Source: Ceratothoa steindachneri (lineage: Eukaryota > Arthropoda > Malacostraca > Isopoda > Cymothoidae). From it: a stretch of 64,000 bases of DNA. Made by a program: the position numbers and the translations under genes. The DNA lies in assembly GCA_963969495.1 (NCBI GenBank), contig OZ018331.1, positions 149,668,779 through 149,732,778 of the forward strand, in the 5' to 3' direction. Below are positions 35,545 to 48,289 of this stretch, one piece after another. The notes beneath the pieces were generated by a model that saw only the letters and a program-made list of their open reading frames with translations, made no database searches and was not told the DNA's origin. The stretch's first letter is position 1. Each line of letters opens with the position of its first letter.

Positions 35545-35955
35545 CACGATTATTGCACTCTATCTGTAACATAATGAATATTGCAGTCTATCAGTAACTT
35601 CATGATTATTGCAGTGTACGAGTATCTCTGACATAATGACTTTTGCATTCGACCTCTTAATTTCTCTAACTTCGTGACTTTTTGCAGTCTATCTCTATCT
35701 TTATGGCTATTGAAGTCAATCTCTATCTTTATGGCTATTAAAGTCAATCTCTAACTTCAACTTTCATAACTATTAGTCTACATCTCTAACTTCATGACAA
35801 TTGCAGTCTATCTCTAAATTCACGAATTTTGCAATCTATCTCTAGCTTCATGACTATTGCGTTTTCATCTTTAGCTTCATATTACAGTCTGTTCTAACTT
35901 CATGACTACTGCAGTCTATCTCTAACCCCATGACTATTGATGTCTATCTCTCAAT
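35545..35955. repeat. degenerate ~28-bp minisatellite
   Basis: The phrase TATCTCTAACTTCATGACTATTGCAGTC (in parts) recurs about fourteen times with insertions and losses. Confidence 0.8.
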
Positions 35956-36295
35956 TTCAAGCCGGCTAAAAAATTTCGGGTCCAATCATTTCCTTAATGG
36001 AGAGATGCTCTCACAGTTCCCATTAAGACCGAGAAGAGGCACTTGACCCGCAGCCAAAGGTTATTTCTTCAGGCTGGAAATCGACATCTTTAGTACTTCA
36101 CTCCTTTTGGGGCTGTATGAACACATTCCAAGCCCTTTCCTTTTTAGCCCTCGTGGGGTGTTTTACATGATTGTGACTAAGGTGTTTAATGCCACTTCAG
36201 TGGAACAGAAGTCATTGATGAAAAACGGAATCGCTTACATTGTTACTCGGCGGAAAATGCATATTTGTGACATTAATTCACATTTATACAATTGA

Positions 36296-36325
36296 AATAA
36301 TAATAATAGTAATAATAATAATAAA
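36296..36325. repeat. (ATA)n microsatellite
   Basis: About nine ATA units with one AGT interruption. Confidence 0.85.
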
Positions 36326-36599
36326 AGAAATATGGCAATGCATTTTCAAAAGGTTAAACTGCATTGCTATATTTTTTAATGTAAATATCTAACTATTATT
36401 ATATATCGTTTTATTTGTAATAAAATATTATAATTCCAATTTAAATTTATATAAACTACCTATTACCTATTTCCATTTGTTTTCGAACGTCTTCGTTTTT
36501 CTTTTCTTTCTCTTTTTTATCTTTCCATTCCTCTCTCTTGTCCGTCTCTTCCAATTTGGGCAAAACCCGATTATATTATTACGATATTTCCGGGTCCGC

Positions 36600-36910
36600 A
36601 CTGCTGTAAGAGGCTGTAAAAGGAGCCACCGGTGTGCGTTAAAAGGAGCCACCGGTGTGATATAAAAGGACGCGAGTGATGTATTGTAAGAGGAACGACT
36701 GGTGTACTGTAAAAGGAACGACCGTGTGTTGTAAAGGGAGCAATAGGTCTGTTATAAAAAGGAGTGACAGGTGTGTTATAAAAATGAACGACCGGTGTGC
36801 TGTAAAAGAAGCGACCGATGTGCTGTAAAAAGGAGTAACCAGGGGGCTATAAAAGGAGCTACCAGTGTGCTGTAAAAGGAGCGAGGGGTGTGCTGTAAAA
36901 GGAGCAATCG
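36600..36910. repeat. degenerate ~24-bp minisatellite
   Basis: AAAAGGAGCGACCGGTGTGCTGT-like units recur about twelve times with substitutions and one-base length changes. Confidence 0.85.
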
Positions 36911-37399
36911 GTAGCAGAGTGTGGGGAATTGGAGTGGTCTCCTCCCTCCGTCGCGCCGCGGCAAGCGCTCGTCCGTCCAGACGAAATCCATTCATTTGAA
37001 CGGGCGCGGAAACGCACAGGGGCGAATCCCTCTCGCTTCGTGTATAACAACTGGTCTGAGCGTTGTGGTGTTGGTGATAACTTGATACGTGTTCCGAAAG
37101 TGGGCGGGGGAGGGGCAATTTCTCAGCTCCAAGATAAGGTAAGAAAGCCGTCGAGTGACTGGGAATTGGGAGTTTAGGGTGGGATGCGGAAGGTTGTATT
37201 TATGTTATGGGTGCACGAGAGAATGGTGAATAAGGATAGCAAAAGCACTGATATGAGCTACGTTGTTTTGCTTACGGGGATAGTGTTTGCGTGCATGTGT
37301 ATGTTTGTGTGCCTATGTGTTCTCCAAGGCGAGGACAATGGATGCCCGGAACGACATGTGATAATCAATACTCTAATGACGAAAGGAGCGCGGGAATAT

Positions 37400-38155
37400 A
37401 TATGACCAGCAGGAGTGGTTGATATGTGGTGACCTGAAGATGGTGAACTTTTTGTTAGGACGACAGTCCAGTTTCACCAGGTACCCGTGTATTCTGTGCA
37501 TGTGGGATAATAGGGACCGAGCTCACCATTACACGAAGAAGGAGTGGTATGGACGGGAAGAATTGGTGCCTCGCAGAGCAACAAGGAACATCATAAACAA
37601 CACTGGGGGACAGGCAGAAGAATACTCTTCCCACCCCTGCACATTAAGCTCGACTTGATCATACAGTTCAACAAAACTCTGGACAAGGGTGGTAGCTGCC
37701 TCACTTACTTGTGCCACGCTTTACCAGGCCTGACCATGGAGTAGTTAAAACCTGGCATCTTCGATAGTTCTCAACTCCGTCCGCTCATTAGAGATCCAGA
37801 GTTTGAAAACTCAATGAACGAGGTGGAACTGGAGACGTAGAAGGCTCTTTTGTTCTGGTCGTGAAGAACTTCCAGGGCAAGAAGAAGGCTAGGATCTACA
37901 CAGAATCTGTCCATGACATGGTGACTGTTTTCAGCAAGTAATGAGTAATGGACCGGTGTCCTGAGAATCTGGGATCAATGAGCGCAAAAGAGGGGTAAGA
38001 TTCCATTAGAAGATGAAAGAGGTGGAGAGACCTGGCATCAGGGAAGCTAGGATGCAGTCATGCTGGCGGATTACTGTTGGACTCTGAAGAGAGACATCCC
38101 TACCCCTGAACATTCTCGTAGTTCGAAGAAACGGATGTTCATGCGCTAAATTCTG
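37400..38155 (+). pseudogene. pseudogene of a multicopy uncharacterised protein family
   Basis: The + strand gives CGDLKMVNFLLGRQSSFTRY (about 37,422) followed by PCILCMWDNRDRAHHY, a CxxC motif. Then come KEWYGREELVP and RNIINN. After a frameshift near 37,610 it continues FPPLHIKLDL (37,628), LTYLCHALPGLTME (about 37,699) and ENSMNEVELE (37,808). Further out-of-frame pieces (LLLDSEERHP-like, EETDVHALN) run to about 38,150. From memory this belongs to a protein family present in many copies in crustacean, cnidarian and fish annotations and usually called uncharacterised; a transposon origin is likely but I cannot name the superfamily. At least three frame breaks. A 36-base direct duplication (ACGGATGTTCATG units at 38,130 and 38,166) lies at its end. 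Confidence 0.6.
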
Positions 38156-38424
38156 ATGAATACCTACGGATGTTCATGCCCTGAATTCTGATGAATACCT
38201 TATGAATACCTTACTTACCATTATCAATGTATACTAATTGATTTTGTAACATTTAATTAATGAATTTTGTTAGAAAACTATGTTTTCTATCGTATATCAT
38301 ATTACCGGTGATAAATTTGAACAAAAATCAGCCAAATATGTTACAAAAAATGCAATCGATTTAATTATAAAATCGGATTTGAAAAAAAATTCGACTTAGC
38401 ACAAAACTTTGACCTGATCAGAGG

Positions 38425-38645
38425 AAACGTTCCTTCTCAGTTTGTGCTCCTAGACTCTGGAATGCTCTTCCTGCCGAAGTCCGATCCTCTCCCTCCCTTG
38501 TTACTTTTAAACGTCTCCTGAAGACTCATCTCTTCAGAATTGCCTTCTCTTCCCTGTAAACACTCTCTACAGTCGCTACACAAACTGCGCTCTGTGAGGG
38601 CTGACAGCCCTGAAGGGCGCATTATAAATACTTATTATTATTTTC
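38425..38645 (+). pseudogene. LINE C-terminus and 3' end (L2/CR1-like)
   Basis: The + strand encodes SVCAPRLWNALPAEVRSSPS...FKRLLKTHLFRIAF to a TAA at about 38,557. This is the conserved end of L2/CR1-group LINE proteins (APRLWNSLP...FK--LKTHLF). The 3' end follows: a small hairpin (AGGGCTGACAGCCCT), GGGCGCATTATAAATA and an (ATT)n tail at 38,630-38,641, as is usual for this group. It is a 5'-truncated insertion. Confidence 0.75.
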
Positions 38646-38899
38646 AGATTCAGCGGTGAAAAATTGTCCTAAATAAGTTGAAAAAACTTAGACGACTTAC
38701 AAAGATTTTTGGGGGGGTAACCCAGTGTAATTCACTAACACAAATTATGATCACCTACACTACTAAACGATTCCTTACGTCGTCTAACAACGCGAGGGAA
38801 AACTGAAAAAGAGACCGTAAGAAAGAAGTAATCAGCGAGCTCTATGTAAAAGATGCACGGGTCTATAATTTATTTAGGGAGGGTCTATTAGTGATTATA

Positions 38900-40450
38900 T
38901 ATAGGGCTTCAAGAAGGGATGAATCATAAGGGTGTAATTTAGCTAAAATGTTAAAGTTTTACGGTTTTATCGGATGATTAGCTTTGTAAGTGTGATCCCG
39001 TTTGGAGAAAAGGGAAACCTTACAAATAAGGGAACCCGTTCTAACACTGGCACCTTTGTGCTCATCGATCCTAGTTTTTCGTTGGCTCTTAGTTTGACCA
39101 ACGTAAGATGACATACAATCGCCACAGAAGTAAAGGGAAACGACCGACTAACACAGGTTAGGAATTCGGTCCTTCAGTCTATAAGATCCCAGTCTACGTT
39201 AAAACTACATATAACTTTAATTTGCGGGTAAAATTTTGAGATTTTTTTCCAATTTTTCTTAAAAATTATGCCATCGGGAGGATAATAAGGAAGTTTAATA
39301 TAAAATAAATGTTTGGAAACTGTTTCTTCTTTCAGTCACCTCTTTGAAGCAGAATTTATCACATGGTTAGTCTTAATCGCGCTATGATTTACATTGTGGG
39401 AAATCCATTACACACAAAGTTTTTAAAAAGAAAATCCAACTCGTCGCAATAGTTTGTATTTAGAGCAACTTTTGTAAGCACGATTTATTTAATTTGAAAT
39501 TAGGTTCTTTTTGATTGAAGCTGGAACAGATAAGTCATATTTCTTTCAAAGTCCGGTGAATGTTGGTTTTCTGTAAACTGAGCTAACTATTTTGTTTCTT
39601 ATTTTTGGTCTCTAAAATAGAGGGTATGCCGTCAACTTCAGTTTCTGCCGTAAACTTGATCTTAGGATGTTTTCTATTTAGGTAATATACAGACATTTGA
39701 ACATAATCTGGAGGTGCAAATAGCAAAAAGGAGTCATCAACATAGCATCTATAATACACGGGTCTGAAAAGAAGTAGACATTCCTTAAACCAACTTTCCT
39801 CACTAAAAGACATAAAAAGAGAAGAGAAAGCTGGACCAAGTGGGCTACTCATGACAACTCCGTCCGTTTTCTTGAATTGAGTCGCATTAAATAGAAAAAT
39901 ATATTCCTTAGTAGCAATCAGAAGCAGCTTACGTATATTGTTATCAATACCTAAATGCAAAATTGGACACCGAACCCTTTGAAGTAGGTTAATGCAAATA
40001 TCAATGGTTTCGTCCAGGGGTGCATTAGTGAATAAAGAGACTAGCTATTTTGAGATTACTAACATCAATCTCGGTGACCTTTTCTAGAAAATAAAATGTA
40101 TCCTTAAAGGTGATTATTAACAGAAATCGGATTATTCAAATACGGAAAAAAATTTAAAGATTTTAATTAAACGTATTTAGAGCTGATAAAATTGGGCGAC
40201 ATCGAATCTGATCTTTATGTACCCTAAGCAAACTGTTGAGAACATCGGGCTGGGTACCAGATGCAAACAAATGATTGGATTAACTCTCCGTTATCTTATT
40301 GTTAGTTTTCAGCTTGCTCAAAATCCTATTGAGCTTGTCCCCAAGTGCTATTATGTTACGAAAAAGGTTACCCTTGACACGAGAAAACTTTGTAAAATCA
40401 TCTACAATTTGGGGCCTTTTTTCCAAATAATCAGTTATATCAAGATGGAT
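38900..40450 (-). pseudogene. Penelope-like element relic, RT plus GIY-YIG nuclease
   Basis: Minus-strand order from 40,450 down: LDITDYLEKRPQIVDDF; LLRVHKDQIRCRPILSALNT (about 40,235-40,180; the PKVHKDG--LRPIVS block of PLE RT); SLFTNAPLDETID (about 40,040-40,000); GVVMSSPLGPAFSSLFM (about 39,865-39,815); CYVDDSFLLF (39,745-39,716; intact catalytic YVDD); SSVYRKPTFTGL (39,585-39,550). GIY-YIG part: CGDCMSSYVGQTKSQRKTRI near 39,125-39,065. Stops and frameshifts lie upstream of 39,960 and after 39,580. It is the most complete PLE copy in the window. Its sequence differs clearly from the PLEs at 1.6 and 55.7 kb, so it is another lineage. Confidence 0.85.
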
Positions 40451-40499
40451 TGATAAAGAAGGAAGAAAGCAGTCATAAATGGCAAGGCGTCGAAATGGC

Positions 40500-41160
40500 C
40501 CAATGTAACTAGTGGGGTTCCCTAGGGTTCAGTTTTAGGGCCTGTTCTATTTCTAATCTACATTAACGACATTGATGAAGGTCTGAAATGTACAATCTCA
40601 AAGTAAATGTGTTCGTTTTAAATATATTGATTCCTCTTAAGTTGCAATTGTAAACAGAACGTAATGTTTAGTTGGCTATATAATACCAGTATTATATGGG
40701 TGACTGTAACTTTTCTGTTAATAAACCTTTAATTATTATTATTATAGAAGATATGCAATATAATTTTGACAAGTTATCACGTTGGATCCAAACTTGGCAA
40801 ATGTGATTCAACGCAGATAAATGCAAATGCTCCATATAGGATATCAAAATAAACCTCTCCATCTTATTCAAGGAAACAGATTTAGGAGTAACAGTATCGA
40901 GTAACCTAAAACCCAGTCAACAATGAACAGAGGCTACCAAGGAGGCGAACAGAATAATTGGCTTTATAGTTTGGTTATTTGAGCACAAATCGTAAGAAGT
41001 AATACTCTCTACAAATCTTTAGTCCTGCCTCTTCTGGAACACTGTGTTCAAGCCTGGTGCCATTACTACCGAAAATATGCAAACAAGCTAGAACAAATTC
41101 AGCGTCGAGTTACCAAAATGATACCTAGTCTAATATACAAAACATACGAGGATCGTATTA
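40500..41160 (+). pseudogene. CR1-like LINE reverse transcriptase relic
   Basis: GSVLGPVLFLIYINDIDEGL (about 40,529-40,588) is the RT block before the catalytic box, preceded by VTSGVP with a stop for the usual Gln. The FADD box is missing: about 137 bases (40,609-40,745, ending TTTAATTATTATTATTATAG) replace it. The frame then resumes with DMQYNFDKLSRWIQTWQM, ETDLGVTVSSNLKPSQQ (40,876), LVLPLLEHCVQAW (41,022) and LEQIQRRVTKMIPSL (41,090). Two in-frame stops. The replacement with its ATT tail may be a small retroposed insert plus a deletion. Confidence 0.75.
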
Positions 41161-41535
41161 GGTGGCCTGTTGTCGCATGCTTTTTCCTTTGTATTATTTG
41201 TATATTCATGTTGGGTACTGAAACCTCGCCATCCCTCTCTTATACGAAAACCGATAAGTAATTATTGAGGACATTAGCAATTCAAAGGCTTGAGGCTGTT
41301 GACGTTGACGAAAAACTACTTCCGTATCTCTTTGCGAAGAGACGTCACATGAATTTCCTCGTTACGCTTTGCCTTCCGGTGATCACGTTCACATAACAAC
41401 TGATCGCAGTGTACGTTTCCAGGTCATGGGGGCTGCAACCAGGCTTCCAATTCCTGTACGCCTCTTTACTTCAGGTTATTTTCCAATTTCACATTTTAAC
41501 CTCTTCGGCTGCGACTTAGATGTTTTAGGAGATAT

Positions 41536-41708
41536 CTTTGGCACGAACTTGGCCTGTCGATCCTTGAACCATTAAAGCTTTGGCACGAACTTGGCCTGTC
41601 GATCCTTGAACCATTAAAGCTTTGGCACGAACTTGGCCTGTCGATCCTTGAACCATTAAAGCTTTGGCACGAACTTGGCCTGTCGATCCTTGAACCATTG
41701 AAGCTTTG
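41536..41708. repeat. 42-bp tandem repeat, four copies
   Basis: Four almost identical units begin CTTTGGCACGAACTTGGCC and end CCTTGAACCATTAAAG. The identity suggests recent amplification. Confidence 0.97.
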
Positions 41709-41764
41709 GCGCCAACCTCCAGGGAGAAACACTCCGCGGGCGCGGGCTGAAACCTAACTTTAGG

Positions 41765-41920
41765 CCTTAGAGAAAGAGCTTGTGCAAATACGTGAGAGAG
41801 TGAATGGGAGAGAGGAAATGAGAGGTAGTAAAAGAAAATAAATGAGAGATATATTAAGATAGAAAGAGAGTGTAAATGAAGGATAGCAAGAGAGAACGAG
41901 ACTAAATGAGAGAGCTGGAG
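41765..41920. repeat. purine-rich GAGA-type low-complexity tract
   Basis: Irregular GAGAG/GAAAT words on the + strand, nearly free of C. Confidence 0.75.
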
Positions 41921-41924
41921 TAGT

Positions 41925-42090
41925 AGTTATTATTATTTAAAACGAATAAGCCAAGAGCAACGAGGGCATCTGCTAAAAGTTTGTAAAGAGAAATCTGTAA
42001 AGAAATTGATAAAGATACAAGTGAAGTGTGTGAAAGATATATAGTCGGAGAGCCACCACCTAGCGTTGGGACATGGAAGGCACGCAATTC
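41925..42090. repeat. dispersed repeat related to 23,860-24,015
   Basis: See the partner copy. The order ATTATTATTTAAAAC, AACGAGGGCAT, GTGAAGTGTG, ATATAGTC, GGCACGCA is shared. A poly-C run follows at 42,133-42,140. Confidence 0.6.
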
Positions 42091-42299
42091 TCTACATATC
42101 AGTTCTAACATGCATGCCAATGTTAAAGCTGCCCCCCCCCACCCCGCCTTTTGCGCTGAAAGGGACGTAACATCATCTTTCTCTTTCCAGGTAAGACGAG
42201 TGTCCTTTGAACTTCAGTGGATGCGTCAGCTCGCAACAGAAAAGGTAGGCCACGGACGGTCAAACACCTTTAGAAACGCTCTTATGCATTTAAGCCAGG

Positions 42300-42300
<1 letters not shown>

Positions 42301-42343
<43 letters not shown>
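42301..42343. repeat. (TA)n microsatellite
   Basis: About 21 TA units, then ACATATGA. Confidence 0.97.
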
Positions 42344-42348
<5 letters not shown>

Positions 42349-42359
42349 GATTGGTTGAA

Positions 42360-43070
42360 GACCAGGTTGAATTTAGCTTAGACAAGCCTGCCTTTATTTT
42401 CTTAATTTAATGTACGCAATTCTTAAAGGCAGGTGAGAAATGAAAAGTTAATTGGAGGTAAATTAATTTTTTAAATAAGCTTTTGTATATTTGGTCGTTA
42501 GTTTTCGCCTTTTTTGAAGCTTTTTCGGGCGGAAGTCTAATAAATGGTCGAGGCTGCTTAGGCGTCCGTCTTTGTAGTCTGCTTGCCTCCTTTGCCAAGG
42601 GAAATGGGCGATGGTGATCCTGAGTCTGCGTTGAGTAGCTACTGGGAGCTTCGAACGAATGTTTTCGTGTGTGTGTGAAAGAGAGAGATAAATCTGCTAG
42701 CGGCCCTGTTCCCTTCTGTCCCTGGTGAGGTAGGAGAGGAGAAGACCCCCGGTTCCCTCCCGCCCTCCTCTCCTAGGTCCTAGGTCCTTGTTTGGTCAGC
42801 CGGCGACGGAGGCCAAGGAAGGAGGAGAGGAAAGGGAGAGATGATAAAAGAGAGTTGAAAAGGAAAATATTGTAATAAGTAAGAAGTTGATCTCAGTTGA
42901 TCTTTTTATAGTGAGGAATAAGATAGAATGGAATAGTTCCATTTTTTCGGACCTACTGATTAGCGTGGAATCCGAACCATGATATAGTGGTCTTTTTTCA
43001 TTCTATTCCGTTTATATTTGTTGTTCTATTTACCCCCAGGGTACCTTTTTGTCGGGTTTTTATGCGTCTG
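42360..43070. other. no recognisable gene
   Basis: Short frames. A purine-rich patch covers 42,790-42,870. GGAATAAGATAGAATGGAATAG (in part, near 42,915) has a weak inverted counterpart near 43,000. No element boundaries found. Confidence 0.4.
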
Positions 43071-43074
43071 TCAT

Positions 43075-43330
43075 CTGATGGTTGTTTTTTTGGGGTAGAA
43101 AATGAGTTGTGTCTAAACTTTCTTTTTCTTCTTTCCCTTGAAGTGTGAGTGGAGAATATTTGGGGAGGGGGGGTATGTTGAGCTTAATACTGCAGTGAAG
43201 AACCCACTTTTCATCTCTCATAACAATTTTGTCCAGACATGGCTCGCGGGCATTTCGAATCAATAAAGACGAAACCATACACTCATGTCGTGAACGTTTT
43301 TTTACCAGTCACTTCATGTGGCACACAAAT
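43075..43330 (-). pseudogene. mariner transposase fragment
   Basis: The minus strand reads SSLLIRNAREPCLDKIVMRD then EKWVLHCSIK. This matches the mariner block in which a short helix precedes (I/V)-(T)GDEKW(V/I)L, containing the first catalytic Asp. Here GDEKW is RDEKW, and Asp is kept. Neither the rest of the transposase nor inverted repeats can be recognised, so it is a small relic. Confidence 0.55.
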
Positions 43331-43919
43331 ATAATTTTTTAATTAAAAAAAAGCCGAGGCATTACTACAGTTTTCAACATTGAAGCTTTACTACAGTTTT
43401 ACAAAAGCCCAAATATTACTAAAGTTATCTTTAAACAGTTTGCAGCAAATTTGGAACAATTAAAAAAAAGTTAAACATTTTTTTGTGTCTTTTTGAAAAC
43501 GACATTAGTTTCTTGACATCCAAAGGTATTTATTTCTGTGAAGTTCCCGCAGCCTCGGACGCTCGAATCCCGTTAAAGACCAAACCTTACGAAATCGGGC
43601 TAAGTTCGGGAGAGTTGCGTCTCCCCCTGTATCCCTGCCACAAAACTGGGTAATCGAACTCTGTTCCTCCCACACACCTTCACTTCTTCACCACTTTATT
43701 AAAAAACAAAAAATCCTTTCCGCAGATGCCCTTGTTGAGTGTCGCGATCTTAATGCATAATAAAACCGAGTCCTTGTTTTCGGAGGTGCGAATTTGGAGT
43801 TCTCGGCCGTTGGGCGACCACGAAAGGCTATTACGTCAGAAGGGGGTTGAAAGGAGGGGGGGATAGGGTGAGGCTGAATTGCCGAGTCTCCCTTATCTCT
43901 GCCAGAGGTCTTCTTCGCC

Positions 43920-44035
43920 ATAATAATAATAATCTATATAATGATAATAGTAATAATAATGATAATGATGTAATAATGATGATGATGATAATAATGATGA
44001 TGGTAATATTATAATAATGATGATAATAATAATGT
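43920..44035. repeat. (ATA/ATG)n mixed trinucleotide tract
   Basis: ATAATAATA, GATGATGAT and similar units with interruptions. Confidence 0.9.
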
Positions 44036-44789
44036 CATACCACTGTTTGGGTGTTCATCTATCCATTTTAGGGGCAAAGTACAGGTGTTGGGGTCGGGAA
44101 GGCACGAAATTTTCGGCCAATGTCAGCCGCAGCAAAGTTGGCCATGCTACACCTGGCGTCCCCTTGCGGGTTCGAGGAGAACACACAAGGTTTGGGGGAG
44201 GGGGGGGGGGGGGGTAGGATGGCAGGAGTTTACAGAAGGGAGCATTCGGTCTTGACTGTACGAACATGGCCGAGTCTCGCGCCTGATGGTCGGTTCGTAC
44301 TTTTGAGTGGGAGCGCACCCTGTACGAATGGCTCCCTGGGATATAACCTCACTTGATTGGTTATTTATTTAATGCGACTAAGCGAAAACCAACAAAATGA
44401 TCGTGAGGAGAGGTTCTGAAAGAAATTGGTGAAGTTGGGGGAAAAGAAAATGCGTCAATTTAAATAGACCAATTAATCAGGAGAGGAGACTCCTTGGGGC
44501 GCTCAGGACCGGAGAGGACAGGCAATTCTGCAAACCCAGCCTAACTCCTGCACTTAAAGCACATTCCCCTCGGTCCAGGGAGCCACGAACGTTCTAAAAT
44601 CCTCGCCCGTTTTCACTATTCGAGCCCCCTTCCCCGACCATTTCCCTTCCTTTGTCCTACCCTCCTCATATTTGTACCCCCATCTCGTTAGTTAGATTTC
44701 CTCTTTATCGCGGGGATGGCAGGTAACCTCCCGAACACCCCACTGTACGCACGTAAATCCTTTGTTTAACTCAACAACGAGATCTAAAC

Positions 44790-44870
44790 ACAGCGGCCGA
44801 GTGATTGGTTATTCCACGCTCACGGAATAAGCGTCGAGCCAAGGATTCGTATCCTATTCCGTACTGGCGG
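44790..44870 (+). mobile_element. candidate tRNA-derived SINE head
   Basis: GCGGCCGAGTGATTGG resembles the A box of Leu/Ser-type tRNAs and AAGGATTCGTATCCTA resembles a B box about 40 bases later. The intervening arms do not fold cleanly. Confidence 0.45.
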
Positions 44871-45309
44871 TGTAAACGCCAGGACCAACCAGGCAATTTC
44901 GGCGCCTTTTGATTATCCCTCGTTACGATGATGGAAGCCCGTTCGTGGAACGCGACCGGCAGGGAAGCAATTATTTCATTGATTGCCCTGCTTATATGTG
45001 TCAATTGAGAACCAGTGGATTGACCGTTTTCGGGATCACTGGGGAGAATTCCGGATTGAGTGGTAATTGGATGAAAACTTGACTTCAAGGGTGTAAAGTC
45101 CCCTCCCCTTCACACACACAGAATGATGAGTAGCAAATAGGAAAAGTGAAGGATTAAAAAGGGATCATTCGTGGTAGCAGTCACACTCGTTATGGGGAAT
45201 TTGTAAGGGAATGAGAGAGTGGAGTTGTGTGAACGTGCTAAAGAAGCAATGTTTTTATTGGTTAACCTTCTTATTACATGTTTCTTTGAAGAAGACCTAG
45301 GTAGAGCCT

Positions 45310-45690
45310 TTTTCGGGTAAGGAGGAGAATTGGGAAGGGTTGCGGAGAATATGGATCGTTTGAGATGAAATTGGGATAGCTTGCTTAGGGGGAGATTGGA
45401 ATTGATTGGGAAGAATCTTATATTGGTGACAATTTGGGATCGTTTGGGAAGAGAATTCTGGATTGTTTGTGGTGAATTAGGGATTGCATGCGGTAAATTC
45501 AGAGATACATACTTGGGGTGGAATTTGGATTCTTCGGGAAGAATTTGACATATATTCTGGAGAATTTGTCGTAAGATGGTAGGGAAGACTTTGAGTTTGG
45601 AAGGGAAGACTTTGCGATTGTTTGCTGATAATTTCGGAATGTTTGTGGAGAAATCTGGATTTCTTGGTGAAGATTTGGGATCAAACGGCG
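45310..45690. repeat. very degenerate tandem-like G/A/T-rich region
   Basis: GGGAAGAATTT / GGATTGTTTG-like phrases recur roughly every 30 bases without a stable unit, suggesting an old eroded minisatellite. Confidence 0.4.
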
Positions 45691-45839
45691 CTTTGACGAG
45701 GACTCGAATTCAGACTAGTGATAAAATGAAATATTGCACAACCTATGACAGCAAATAAAGATGGTAATGAGGTGTGGTGGCAAACACTTCAACTGTATTA
45801 CGAATCCTGATTTTCAAATTGTCGACGTAGGATTCTATT

Positions 45840-46410
45840 TAAGATGTCATTTTCCATCGATGTGCCGCCCTCACTTAAGATGCCCATTATCACCAAACTG
45901 CACTTACTTAAGATGCATTTTATCACCGATATGCTCTAATTTAAGATGACTTTTACCACCGATCTACCCTCATTTAAGATGCATTTTAACACCAGTCTAC
46001 ACTCATTTGAATGATCATTTTATCATCGATCTTCCCTCATTTAAGATGCCTGTTACCACCGATCTGCCATCATTTAAAATGCCTGTTACCAGCGATCTGT
46101 TATAATTTAAGATTTATTTTACCAGCGATATGCACTTATTTAAGATGTCTATTACCACCAATATGTCATCATTTAAGATGTATTTTACCACTGATCTGCC
46201 ATTTAAGATACCCTTTACCACCGAACTTATCTCATTTAAGATGCCATTTATCCCTTATCTGCCTGCATTTAAGATGTATTTTTACCACATATCTACCCTC
46301 ATTTAAGATGCTTGTTACCACCGATCTGCAATCATTTAAGATGACTTTTACCACAGATCTGCCTTCATTTAAGATTAATTTTTACTACTGATCTATATTC
46401 ATTTAATTTG
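45840..46410. repeat. 33-bp minisatellite
   Basis: Units of CATTTAAGATGCCTGTTACC plus ACCGATCTGCCAT (33 bases) recur about seventeen times with substitutions and a few short indels. Confidence 0.93.
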
Positions 46411-46947
46411 CCAATGAAATGCGTAAAGAAATTTATAGATTGATCAAGGATGGAAATATTATTTTGAAGCCACAGATGTCGAAAGGTTCCTTATCTTAAT
46501 TAAAAAAGTGGGTAGTTGTGTTTGTGTATGTGTACGTGTTTGTTTATGTGTGTGTGCGTGTGTGTGTAATGACAGAAGAATATCGGGTTACTCAAACGGA
46601 TCGTCTTCGTTTTATAAGCCGGGGGGGGGGGGGGAGTGTATGATAAGACGGTCTGGGGCTGAATGGTAAGGGGACTTCGCTGAAGCCCTAGATTGGTGGA
46701 TCAACCCTCGATATTCCGTCTAGGCTCTTGTTACCATGGTGATGAATCCCTCTAGAAAACCTTATAACCCCATGTTTTTTTTATTTTTGTTCGTTTGTTT
46801 TGATATGGGAAGGTGTTTATTTGTTGTTTCCTAGGCTTGTAGATAAAGAACTCGAAATAAAGTTCGAAAGTACTTGGAATCCTCGTATTAATTTTCCTGT
46901 GGGCTTTGTTGCATTTATTGCTTACTCACGTGATACTTGTGAGTTTT

Positions 46948-47800
<853 letters not shown>

Positions 47801-48289
47801 AGAAGTGTGTAAACTCGGGTTCTTTACCTCGCGTCGCACTTCCACATTATTGATTTAATAATAGAAATTTCTATATTCTATGATTTACAAAATATGTTAC
47901 AAACACCTAGTCAATATCAAACTCAACGTACCAGTTTTCGTACAAATTAATTGAACAAAATGATAATTTGGGAGTAAAATAATTAAAAAATAATTGTTTA
48001 AATGATATTCTAATTCTGGAATTTGCTTTCGATTGATAAACTTAAATTTAGCTAATGGGTTTTTTTAGCCATTGGAAGTCGTATTTGGGGTCGATCTGGA
48101 TTTCCGAAGAGTGAAACATTTAAAATCAAGAATAAAAATAATGATAGTTATCTTAATACGGTTTATTCCTTTCGAAACATATTTTTGGGTAATTTTACCA
48201 GCCTTAGTGGGTAATGATGGTTTGTACGTGGGGTTGTCGAGCGGGAATGGAGGAGATGGGGGACTATGTGCACCTTGGTTATGTTGCAC
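47801..48289 (-). other. 3' internal region of the LTR element, no preserved domain
   Basis: Between the left LTR and the integrase remnant. AT-rich, with minus-strand frames that lose similarity after the integrase core. A polypurine tract could not be fixed with confidence. Confidence 0.4.

Noticed and set aside
36639..37118. 159-codon minus-strand open frame
   Set aside because: Most of it is the antisense of the ~24-bp minisatellite at 36.6-36.9 kb.
44771..45088. 105-codon minus-strand open frame as a host exon
   Set aside because: It overlaps the tRNA-like SINE head at 44,790-44,870 and has no convincing splice borders.
24454..46410. CRISPR-like appearance of the 33-bp arrays
   Set aside because: Units are contiguous without unique spacers, and the genome is eukaryotic.
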